The notes beneath the pieces were generated by a model, which saw nothing but the letters and a program-made list of their open reading frames with translations, did not search any database and was not told where the DNA came from. A stretch of 64,000 bases of DNA from Streptomyces sp. 71268. Its GTDB lineage: Bacteria; Actinomycetota; Actinomycetes; Streptomycetales; Streptomycetaceae. Positions 54,916 to 64,000 of the stretch are shown in pieces. Positions within the stretch are counted from its first letter, which is position 1. Each line of letters opens with the position of its first letter. A program made the translations under genes and the position numbers. The stretch is taken from positions 6,206,501 through 6,270,500 of the forward strand of contig NZ_CP114200.1 of the NCBI RefSeq assembly GCF_029392895.1, read 5' to 3'.

Positions 54916-54951
54916 TTGTCACTTGTCAGCAGCTGTCATTAATCTCATTAA
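54916..54951 (+). promoter_or_regulatory. Exporter promoter with TGTCA repeats; likely leaderless mRNA
   Basis: Three TGTCA words occur within 23 bases (TTTGTCACTTGTCAGCAGC, then TGTCA). TTGTCA at 54916-54921 can be a -35 and CATTAAT at 54937-54943 a -10, ending only 8 bases before the ATG. There is no ribosome-binding site, so translation probably begins at the very 5' end of the transcript. Confidence 0.5.
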
Positions 54952-56559
54952 ATGACCTCAGAGACCACCGTCGCCGGCGCCGCGCCGGAGCAACAGGAGC
55001 CGCTGCCCCAGTCCGGAATGCGAGGCCACCCCTGGCTCACCCTCATCTCCGTCGCGATCGGCGTCATGATGGTCGCCCTCGACGGCACGATCGTGGCCAT
55101 CGCCAACCCCGCCATCCAGCACGACCTCGGCGCCTCCCTCGCCGACGTGCAGTGGATAACCAACGGCTACCTGCTGGCCCTCGCCGTCGCCCTGATCACG
55201 GCGGGCAAGCTCGGCGACCGCTTCGGCCACCGACAGACCTTCCTCGTCGGCGTCACCGGCTTCGCGCTCGCCTCGGCCGCCATCGGACTGTCCGGCAACG
55301 TCACGGCCGTGGTGGCCTTCCGTGTACTTCAGGGCCTGTTCGGCGCCCTGCTGATGCCCGCGGCGCTCGGCCTGCTCCGCGCCACCTTTCCGGCCGAGAA
55401 GCTCAACATGGCGATCGGCATCTGGGGCATGGTCATCGGCGCCTCCACCGCGGGCGGCCCGATCGTCGGCGGCCTGCTCGTGGAACACGTCAACTGGCAG
55501 TCGGTCTTCTTCATCAACATCCCCGTCGGCGTCGTCGCGCTCGCCATCGGCCTGCTGATCCTGCGCGACCACCGGGCCGACAACGCCCCCCGCTCGTTCG
55601 ACATCCCCGGCATCGCGCTGCTGTCCGGCGCGATGTTCTGCCTGATCTGGGCGCTGATCAAGGCGCCGGAGTGGGGCTGGGGCGACCCGGCGACGCTGCT
55701 CTTCCTCGGCCTCGCGGTGGTCGCCTTCGCCGCCTTCGCGTACTGGCAGACCCGGGCGGCGGAACCGCTGCTGCCGCTCGGCCTCTTCCGCTCCGTCCCG
55801 CTGTCCGCCGGCACCGTCCTGATGGTGCTCATGGCCTTCGGCTTCATGGGCGGACTGTTCTTCGTCACCTTCTACCTGCAGAACGTGCACGGCATGAGCC
55901 CCGTGGACAGCGGCCTGCACCTGCTGCCGCTGACCGCGATGATGATCGTCGCGTCCCCGGCGGCCGGCGCCCTGATCACGCGGGTCGGGCCGCGCGTGCC
56001 CCTGGTCGGCGCGATGGTGCTGACGGCGATCGCGCTCTACGGGCTGGCCGGCCTGGACGTCGACTCGGGCACCGGGCTGATGTCGCTGTGGTTCGCCCTG
56101 CTCGGTCTCGGCCTCGCACCCGTGATGGTGGGCGCGACGGAGGTCATCGTCGGCAACGCCCCGCTGGAGGCCGCCGGCGTGGCGGGCGGCCTCCAGCAGG
56201 CCGCGATGCAGGTCGGCGGCAGCCTGGGCACCGCCGTGCTGGGCGCGGTCATGGCGGGCCGCGTGGACCGTGACCTGCCCGTCAACTGGGCGGAGGCCGG
56301 CCTGCCCGCGCCCTCCGGGCACGAGCTGGACCAGGCCGCCGACGCGGTCGCCATCGGCCGGCCGCCCATCGACCCGGACAACCCGCCGCCTGCGGACGTC
56401 GCGGAGAAGATCACACACGCCGCGCACGAGACGTTCGTGTCCGGCATGGGCCTGTCCTTCACGGTCGCCGCCGTCGTCGCGGTCGGCGCGGCCGCCGTCG
56501 CGACGCTCGCCAAGCGAGGCGCCCAGTCCGACGCGAGCACCAAAACGCCGCACATCTGA
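54952..56559 (+). CDS. MFS drug exporter, DHA2 (EmrB/QacA) family
   Basis: A 535-residue protein with 14 predicted membrane helices. The DHA2 start ISVAIGVMMVALDGTIVAIANPAI contains motif D1, motif A is GKLGDRFGHRQTFLVG, and the segment after helix 4 leads to IWGMVIGASTAGGPIVGG (motif C). It exports hydrophobic or cationic compounds by proton antiport. Control by the divergent TetR is likely. The start has no ribosome site (see the promoter entry). Confidence 0.95.
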   Translation: MTSETTVAGAAPEQQEPLPQSGMRGHPWLTLISVAIGVMMVALDGTIVAIANPAIQHDLGASLADVQWITNGYLLALAVALITAGKLGDRFGHRQTFLVGVTGFALASAAIGLSGNVTAVVAFRVLQGLFGALLMPAALGLLRATFPAEKLNMAIGIWGMVIGASTAGGPIVGGLLVEHVNWQSVFFINIPVGVVALAIGLLILRDHRADNAPRSFDIPGIALLSGAMFCLIWALIKAPEWGWGDPATLLFLGLAVVAFAAFAYWQTRAAEPLLPLGLFRSVPLSAGTVLMVLMAFGFMGGLFFVTFYLQNVHGMSPVDSGLHLLPLTAMMIVASPAAGALITRVGPRVPLVGAMVLTAIALYGLAGLDVDSGTGLMSLWFALLGLGLAPVMVGATEVIVGNAPLEAAGVAGGLQQAAMQVGGSLGTAVLGAVMAGRVDRDLPVNWAEAGLPAPSGHELDQAADAVAIGRPPIDPDNPPPADVAEKITHAAHETFVSGMGLSFTVAAVVAVGAAAVATLAKRGAQSDASTKTPHI

Positions 56560-56605
56560 CCGCTTACCGTCCTCCGTTCGGGTGACTCTCGGGCGCCTCG
56601 CGCGG

Positions 56606-56633
56606 CGGCCCTGTCGGGGGTCCGGCAGGGCCG
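56606..56633. terminator. Terminator hairpin after the exporter
   Basis: A 12-bp stem CGGCCCTGTCGG / CCGGCAGGGCCG with one wobble pair and a GGGT tetraloop, 46 bases past the stop. The remaining ~280 bases before the next gene show no coding feature. Confidence 0.75.
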
Positions 56634-56914
56634 TCCGGGCCGGCCAACACCCATCTGACCTCGGACGTAAGGCTCAACCCAGTCCCTCACGCAGCGTCAA
56701 CGCCGCACGTCAACGAGGGCCGCCGCCGCCAAACCGACGCGAGCGTCCCCTATCCGGGTCACGTCCCGCCCCCGCCCTTGGCGCACCCCTCCGCGACCCA
56801 GCAAGCTGCGGATACGGGGGAAGCGGCGCCGGCCCACACGAGGGCCACGCCGACACCTCCCCGGGGCGTGCCACCAGGCACGCCCGAATCCGAGCACACG
56901 GGGAGTAACAGAAA

Positions 56915-57340
56915 ATGCGTACGACGACGAAGCGGGGCACCACGGTTCGGGCGCTGACGACCCTGGCGGCGATGGGGGCGGTGGCGGCCATGACCACGGC
57001 CCTGGCCCCGCCGCGAGCGAGCGCGCAGCCGACCACCCCGCACGCCAGCCGACCGAGCGACTGCGCGGCGGGCCAGCTCTGCCTGTGGGAGCGCCCCGGC
57101 TTCAAGGGCCCGCGCCACACCTACGAGCTGTCGAACACCGACATCGAGAGCTGCGTGCCGCTGCCGGCCGGGGCGAGGGCCGAATCCCTCGCCAACCGCA
57201 CCGGGCGCCCGGTCACCACGTACCAGAGCGCCGAGTGCGGGGAGACCGGCGAGTTCGACACCTATCCGGGCAAGGGCAGCGGCGCCCGGCTGGCCGAGTC
57301 GCCCTACCAGATCGGGGCGATCAAGATCTGGGAGCGCTGA
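56915..57340 (+). CDS. Secreted peptidase-inhibitor family I36 protein
   Basis: A 141-residue exported protein: a basic start, a hydrophobic signal peptide around residues 12-34 ending RASA before QPTTP, then a betagamma-crystallin-like I36 domain with four cysteines and the pattern CLWERPGFKG, CVPLPAGARAESLAN and the C-terminal GAIKIWER. Relatives such as SMI inhibit metalloproteases, but many are uncharacterised. Monocistronic and convergent with aceE. Confidence 0.88.
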   Translation: MRTTTKRGTTVRALTTLAAMGAVAAMTTALAPPRASAQPTTPHASRPSDCAAGQLCLWERPGFKGPRHTYELSNTDIESCVPLPAGARAESLANRTGRPVTTYQSAECGETGEFDTYPGKGSGARLAESPYQIGAIKIWER

Positions 57341-57345
57341 GAACG

Positions 57346-57383
57346 CCGCCGGGCCGGACGGGAAGCCCCGTCCGGCCCGGCGG
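57346..57383. terminator. Strong bidirectional terminator
   Basis: A perfect 17-bp stem CCGCCGGGCCGGACGGG / CCCGTCCGGCCCGGCGG with a 4-nt loop, between the I36 gene and aceE. Confidence 0.88.
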
Positions 57384-57408
57384 TTCACGCCTCGTTACGC
57401 GGTACCGC

Positions 57409-60156
<2,748 letters not shown>

Positions 60157-60630
60157 GCTGTTCCTTCGCTGTTCTGTCGTGTCGTGCTCGGCACGTGAGT
60201 GCTGCTGCGCACGCGGTCTTCGTATCTGGTCCTGCTTTCGCGCCGTCCTCCATCGTGTACCGCGGTGTGCGAGTACGTCATCTCTACTCAGCGGTAACCA
60301 CCACAGGGTGAGACGGGCGCCAGGGAGCCCAGCGACTGGCGACGGCCAAATCGCAACCATACGCCCACTATGGAAGTCCCTCGTGTACGGCCGTTCGACC
60401 TCGAATGCCGCAGTGGCGGGAAACAACTTCGCAAGCCGGACATAAGCCTGTGTCTTGAATCACTTACGCCTGTGGCGTCAGGATGTGAGTTGCGGCGAGT
60501 CGTCAACGTTTGGGCGGGATCGGCAGCCGGGTACTTGCGCGAACCGCCCGGCACGTGTGGACTACGCCCAATGCCCCGCGTACGCGCGAGGCGATCAAGA
60601 CAATTTCTGCAGGATGACAGGAGGCAATCC
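60157..60630. promoter_or_regulatory. Divergent promoter region of aceE and the DUF3052 gene
   Basis: About 470 bases, A/T-richer around 60280-60500. No gene or clear palindrome was identified. The DUF3052 ribosome site ACAGGAGG is at the right end. Confidence 0.5.
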
Positions 60631-61071
60631 GTGAGCGCGACCGCGGACCACGCGGAGGAGCGGACCAATCCGGCCGCCAGGCTGGGTTTCGAGCCCGGGC
60701 AGGTGGTCCAGGAGATCGGCTACGACGACGACGTGGAGCAGGAGCTGCGTGAGGGCATCGAGGAGCTCACCGGCACCGAGCTCGTCGACGAGGACTACGA
60801 CGACGTGGCCGACGCCGTGGTGCTGTGGTTCCGAGAGGACGACGGCGACCTGACCGACGCGCTCGTGGACGCCACCACGATGATCGACGAAGGCGGCTCG
60901 GTCTGGTTGCTGACCCCGAAGACCGGTCGCGACGGGTACGTGGAGCCCAGCGACATCGGTGAGGCGGCGACGACCGCCGGTCTGTCCCAGACCAGGAGCA
61001 TCAGCGCCGGGAAGGACTGGAGCGGCAGCCGCCTGGTCACCCCGAAGACGGCTCGCTCCGCCAAGCGCTGA
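60631..61071 (+). CDS. DUF3052 family protein
   Basis: A 146-residue acidic actinobacterial protein: NPAARLGFEPGQVVQEIGYDDD, AVVLWFREDDGDLTDALVDA and a C-terminal basic tail TPKTARSAKR. Function unknown to me; it is always near aceE and the peroxiredoxin in Streptomyces as far as I recall. The GTG start has a consensus GGAGG 7 bases upstream. Confidence 0.93.
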   Translation: MSATADHAEERTNPAARLGFEPGQVVQEIGYDDDVEQELREGIEELTGTELVDEDYDDVADAVVLWFREDDGDLTDALVDATTMIDEGGSVWLLTPKTGRDGYVEPSDIGEAATTAGLSQTRSISAGKDWSGSRLVTPKTARSAKR

Positions 61072-61104
61072 GACCGTCGGTGGCCTTGGCCCGAGGTCGC
61101 TGCG

Positions 61105-61140
61105 AGAGCCCCCATCCGACGACGGTCGGATGGGGGCTCT
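61105..61140. terminator. Terminator hairpin
   Basis: A perfect 16-bp stem AGAGCCCCCATCCGAC / GTCGGATGGGGGCTCT with a 4-nt loop. It ends 51 bases before the peroxiredoxin start, so the promoter of that gene must overlap or follow it. Confidence 0.88.
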
Positions 61141-61191
61141 GCGCGTAGGGTGGTCGCGATCTGTCGAGATTCTTCGAAGGGACGTCCCCTC

Positions 61192-61650
61192 ATGGCCGTC
61201 GAGGTCGGTGCGAAGGCCCCGGAATTCGCGCTGCGGACCCAGCATGGCGAACAGGTCACGCTCTCGGAGTTCCGCGGCGAGCGGAACGTCGTACTGCTCT
61301 TCTACCCGTTCGCCTTCACCGGTGTCTGCACGGGCGAGCTGCGCGCGCTCCGCGACGAACTGCCGAAGTTCGTCAACGACGAGGTCCAGCTCCTCGCGGT
61401 CTCCAACGACTCGCCGTTCAGCCTGCGCGTCTTCGCCGAGCAGGAGGGGTTCGAGTTCCCGCTGCTCTCCGACTTCTGGCCGCACGGCGAGGTCTCCCGG
61501 GCCTACGGCGTCTTCGACGAGGAGAAGGGTTGCGCGGTGCGCGGCACCTTCGTCATCGACAAGGAGGGCGTGGTGCGCTGGACGGTCGTCAACGGCCTGC
61601 CGGACGCCCGCGACCTGAACGACTACGCCAAGGCGCTCGCGGAGCTCTAG
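61192..61650 (+). CDS. Peroxiredoxin, AhpE type
   Basis: A 152-residue thiol peroxidase. The peroxidatic cysteine is in FYPFAFTGVCTGELRAL (~residue 45), with the conserved Thr and Arg of the active site. A further cysteine is in KGCAVRGTFVID. The 1-Cys AhpE proteins of mycothiol-producing bacteria reduce peroxides and peroxynitrite, recycled by mycoredoxin. The ATG is the only start giving the compact fold. Confidence 0.94.
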   Translation: MAVEVGAKAPEFALRTQHGEQVTLSEFRGERNVVLLFYPFAFTGVCTGELRALRDELPKFVNDEVQLLAVSNDSPFSLRVFAEQEGFEFPLLSDFWPHGEVSRAYGVFDEEKGCAVRGTFVIDKEGVVRWTVVNGLPDARDLNDYAKALAEL

Positions 61651-61831
61651 GCGTCCCCCGCGCCCCGCGTCGGCCGAGCGGGCCGGCGGGAGCGGCGCGA
61701 CACCTCTTCCCGGCGGCGCACGGTCGTACCGCTCGGGGGGAACCGCTCACTAGGATCAAAACGTTGATCCGATGGCAACCGTATGACGGGGGCACGCTGT
61801 GCTCCCTGACGAAACTCACCTGGGAGGACTC

Positions 61832-62407
61832 GTGGGAGTCAGCCTCAGCAAGGGCGGCAACGTCTCGCTGACCAAGGAAGCCCCTAACCTGACCGCCGTT
61901 ATCGTCGGTCTCGGCTGGGACGCCCGTACGACCACGGGCACTGACTTCGACCTCGACGCCAGCGCGCTGCTGGCGAACGCCGAGGGCAAGGTCGCCAACG
62001 ACTCGAACTTCGTCTTCTTCAACAACCTGAAGAGCCCCGACGGCTCCGTGGAGCACACCGGTGACAACATCACCGGTGAGGGCGAGGGCGACGACGAGCA
62101 GATCAAGGTGAACCTGGCCGCTGTTCCGGCCGATGTCGCCAAGATCGTTTTCCCGGTCTCGATCTACGACGCCGAGACCCGCCAGCAGAGCTTCGGCCAG
62201 GTGCGCAACGCGTTCATCCGCGTCGTCAACCAGGCCGACAACGTCGAGCTGGCGCGCTACGACCTGAGCGAGGACGCCTCGACCGAGACCGCGATGGTCT
62301 TCGGCGAGCTGTACCGCAACGGCGCCGAGTGGAAGTTCCGGGCCATTGGTCAGGGGTACGCCTCGGGCCTGCGCGGTATCGCGCAGGACTTCGGCGTCAA
62401 CGTCTGA
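61832..62407 (+). CDS. TerD-family protein (copy 1)
   Basis: A 191-residue stress protein starting (V)[20 protein letters not shown] with [33 protein letters not shown] and [17 protein letters not shown], the TerD calcium-binding layout. Members are cytoplasmic, linked to tellurite resistance and development in Streptomyces. The GTG start follows GGGAGGA. It is strongly similar to the next TerD gene. Confidence 0.95.
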   Translation: MGVSLSKGGNVSLTKEAPNLTAVIVGLGWDARTTTGTDFDLDASALLANAEGKVANDSNFVFFNNLKSPDGSVEHTGDNITGEGEGDDEQIKVNLAAVPADVAKIVFPVSIYDAETRQQSFGQVRNAFIRVVNQADNVELARYDLSEDASTETAMVFGELYRNGAEWKFRAIGQGYASGLRGIAQDFGVNV

Positions 62408-62427
62408 CCCCCGCGTCTGTCGTAGCG

Positions 62428-62496
62428 CGTCCGGCGCCGCACACCCCGACCTTCCGGTGGGGGCCCGACTCAACCCCGGGAGTGCGGCGCCGGACG
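62428..62496. repeat. 15-bp inverted repeat between the two TerD genes
   Basis: CGTCCGGCGCCGCAC (62428-62442) and GTGCGGCGCCGGACG (62482-62496) are exact reverse complements 39 bases apart. The arm contains the palindromic CCGGCGCCG core. It may act as a terminator of copy 1. The rest of the 370-base gap has no gene. Confidence 0.7.
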
Positions 62497-62777
62497 TGCT
62501 GCGGGGCCGCCTCGTTTCGGCCACGGCCGAAGGCCCGGCCGGCGCGGGCCCCGCACCCGGGCCACGCCCGTACCCGGGCCCCGGCCGGCGCCACGTGGGG
62601 CGTGCGCGCCCGGGCGGACCGACGTCGGCCCGCGCGGATGGGGAAGCGGGTAGGGAAAACGAGCAGAACGAGCAGTACGCGCTGTACTGGCCCGGCCAGT
62701 GGGGCGTGCAGTACGAGTAGTGCGGTGGTGCAGCGCGAGCCGTACCCAGCGCCGTGACTTTGGGGAGGAACAACAAC

Positions 62778-63353
62778 ATGGGCGTAACGCTCGCCAAGGG
62801 AGGCAACGTCTCCCTCTCGAAGGCCGCGCCGAATCTCACCCAGGTGCTGGTGGGGCTCGGCTGGGACGCGCGCTCCACCACCGGTGCGCCGTTCGACCTG
62901 GACGCCAGCGCGCTGCTGTGCCGGTCGGGGCGGGTGCTGGGGGACGAGTACTTCGTCTTCTACAACAACCTCAAGAGCCCCGAGGGCTCCGTGGAGCACA
63001 CCGGCGACAACCTCACCGGCGAGGGCGACGGTGACGACGAGTCGCTGATCGTGGACCTGACCAAGGTGCCGACCGAGGTCGACAAGATCATCTTCCCGGT
63101 CTCCATCCACGACGCCGACGCCAGGGGCCAGAGCTTCGGTCAGGTGAGCAACGCGTTCATCCGCGTGGTCAACCAGGCCGACGGCAGCGAGCTGGCCCGC
63201 TACGACCTGAGCGAGGACGCGTCGAGCGAGACGGCGATGATCTTCGGCGAGGTGTACCGGTACGGCGGCGAGTGGAAGTTCCGTGCCGTCGGGCAGGGGT
63301 ACGCGTCGGGTCTGCGGGGCATCGCTCTAGACTTCGGGGTCAACGTTTCGTAA
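62778..63353 (+). CDS. TerD-family protein (copy 2)
   Basis: A 191-residue tandem paralogue of the preceding protein, the same length and alignable without gaps. [33 protein letters not shown] and RYDLSED are conserved. A cysteine (LLCRSG) replaces the first copy's acidic loop. The ATG at 62778 has GGGGAGGA in front. Likely the same calcium-responsive stress role. Confidence 0.95.
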   Translation: MGVTLAKGGNVSLSKAAPNLTQVLVGLGWDARSTTGAPFDLDASALLCRSGRVLGDEYFVFYNNLKSPEGSVEHTGDNLTGEGDGDDESLIVDLTKVPTEVDKIIFPVSIHDADARGQSFGQVSNAFIRVVNQADGSELARYDLSEDASSETAMIFGEVYRYGGEWKFRAVGQGYASGLRGIALDFGVNVS

Positions 63354-63402
63354 AACCGCGCACTAGCGCGCGGGGGACCCCTCACACACGATTGGGTGGC
63401 CA

Positions 63403-64000
63403 GTGCTCCTGAGAACCTTCGGCTGGTCTTTCGGCGTCACCGCCGCGGGACTCGCCTGTGCTGCGATCTTCTGGGGCTGGGAGGCCTTCGCGATCGTCGC
63501 GATCCTCTCCGTCCTGGAGATCTCACTCTCCTTCGACAACGCGGTCGTCAATGCCGGCGTGCTGAAGAAGATGAACGCCTTCTGGCAGAAGATCTTCCTG
63601 AGCGTCGGCATCATCATCGCCGTGTTCGGTATGCGACTGGTCTTCCCCGTCGTCATCGTCGCCGTCACCGCCCAGATGGGGCCCATCGAGGCCGTCGAAC
63701 TGGCGATGAACGACGCCGACAAGTACGAGCAGTTGGTCACGGACGCGCATCCGGCCATCGCCTCCTTCGGAGGCATGTTCCTGCTCATGATCTTCCTCGA
63801 CTTCATCTTCGACGATCACGAGCACAAGTGGATCGGGTGGCTTGAGCGCCCGCTGTCGCGGCTCGGCAGGATCGACGGCTTCTCGGTGTGCGTGGCCCTC
63901 ATCGTGCTGCTGGTCGCCGCCACCACCTGGGCCGAATCGGCCGCGCAACACGGCGGCGGACACGTGGACAAGGCGGCGACGGTGATGCTGTCCGGCATCG
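63403..64000 (+). CDS. TerC-like/DUF475 integral membrane protein (3' truncated)
   Basis: The first 199 residues are visible; the gene runs off the window. Membrane helices begin with a GTG-started VLLRTFGWSFGVTAAGLACA, followed by AIVAILSVLEISLSFDNAVVNAG, which holds the acidic residues conserved in TerC transporters, and FGGMFLLMIFLDFIFDDHE. Members are linked to metal-ion or tellurite resistance, often next to terD genes, as here. The gene follows copy 2 of TerD by 49 bases. Confidence 0.93.
   Translation, partial: MLLRTFGWSFGVTAAGLACAAIFWGWEAFAIVAILSVLEISLSFDNAVVNAGVLKKMNAFWQKIFLSVGIIIAVFGMRLVFPVVIVAVTAQMGPIEAVELAMNDADKYEQLVTDAHPAIASFGGMFLLMIFLDFIFDDHEHKWIGWLERPLSRLGRIDGFSVCVALIVLLVAATTWAESAAQHGGGHVDKAATVMLSGI

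Noticed and set aside
62428..62496. Insertion-sequence terminal inverted repeat
   Set aside because: The arms are exact, but only 39 bases lie between them with no transposase or target duplication; a hairpin or terminator is simpler.

Overview
The window looks like a Streptomyces (or close relative) chromosome. It is very GC-rich, most genes use GTG or ATG starts with strong third-position GC bias, and it carries mycothiol-dependent enzymes. The right half has the actinobacterial gene orders fasR-fabD-fabH-acpP-fabF and aceE / DUF3052 / peroxiredoxin / TerD / TerD / TerC, which I recall from the S. coelicolor core chromosome. No tRNA, rRNA, CRISPR array, insertion sequence or attachment site was seen.

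Positions 1-3.2 kb are the right edge of a nitrosuccinate-type locus. It holds the C-terminal end of an FAD/NAD(P)-binding monooxygenase (CreE-like), a fumarase/aspartase-superfamily lyase (CreD-like) and an acyltransferase. In cremeomycin and fosfazinomycin biosynthesis such pairs turn aspartate into nitrite. From 3.2 to 10 kb come a MaoC-like protein, a TrkA/RCK-type NAD-binding gene broken by an in-frame TAG, a LysR regulator, a thioredoxin-phosphatase pair and a hypothetical gene.

Positions 10-32 kb are the most interesting part: an accessory biosynthetic locus probably built around N-N bond formation. A tight leftward operon encodes two N-hydroxylating flavin monooxygenases, a stand-alone cupin, a glycine-oxidase-like FAD enzyme, a serine O-acetyltransferase, a methionyl-tRNA-synthetase-like ligase and a small permease. 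An EctB-like diaminobutyrate aminotransferase follows. Lysine N-hydroxylase, MetRS-like ligase, cupin and FAD oxidase are the ingredients of the hydrazine-forming machinery known from s56-p1 and triacsin, but here cupin and MetRS parts are separate genes. Around it sit a TetR-controlled FMN monooxygenase / flavin reductase / hydrolase operon, AsnC and LysR regulators, a second FMN monooxygenase in an operon with an O6-alkylguanine-DNA methyltransferase and a mycothiol-dependent transferase (likely self-protection), a catalytic-domain-less aspartokinase ACT protein and a group II PLP decarboxylase. Seven genes of this region carry rare TTA codons, suggesting bldA control. The product is not deducible. 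A hydrazine, azo/azoxy, diazo or pyrazoline-type alkylating metabolite is my inference.

Positions 32-64 kb are mostly core genes: a MarR-controlled oxidoreductase pair, EI24, SGNH hydrolase, DUF3145, the fatty-acid initiation and elongation operon, pirin, a MerR/aldo-keto reductase operon with a perfect palindromic operator, membrane acyltransferase and two DUF1023 hydrolases, a LuxR-type two-component system, a TetR/MFS efflux pair, an I36 inhibitor-like secreted protein, pyruvate dehydrogenase E1, and the tellurite-resistance-type TerD/TerD/TerC run cut by the right edge. Convergent gene pairs are repeatedly separated by strong GC hairpins that can serve as bidirectional terminators.
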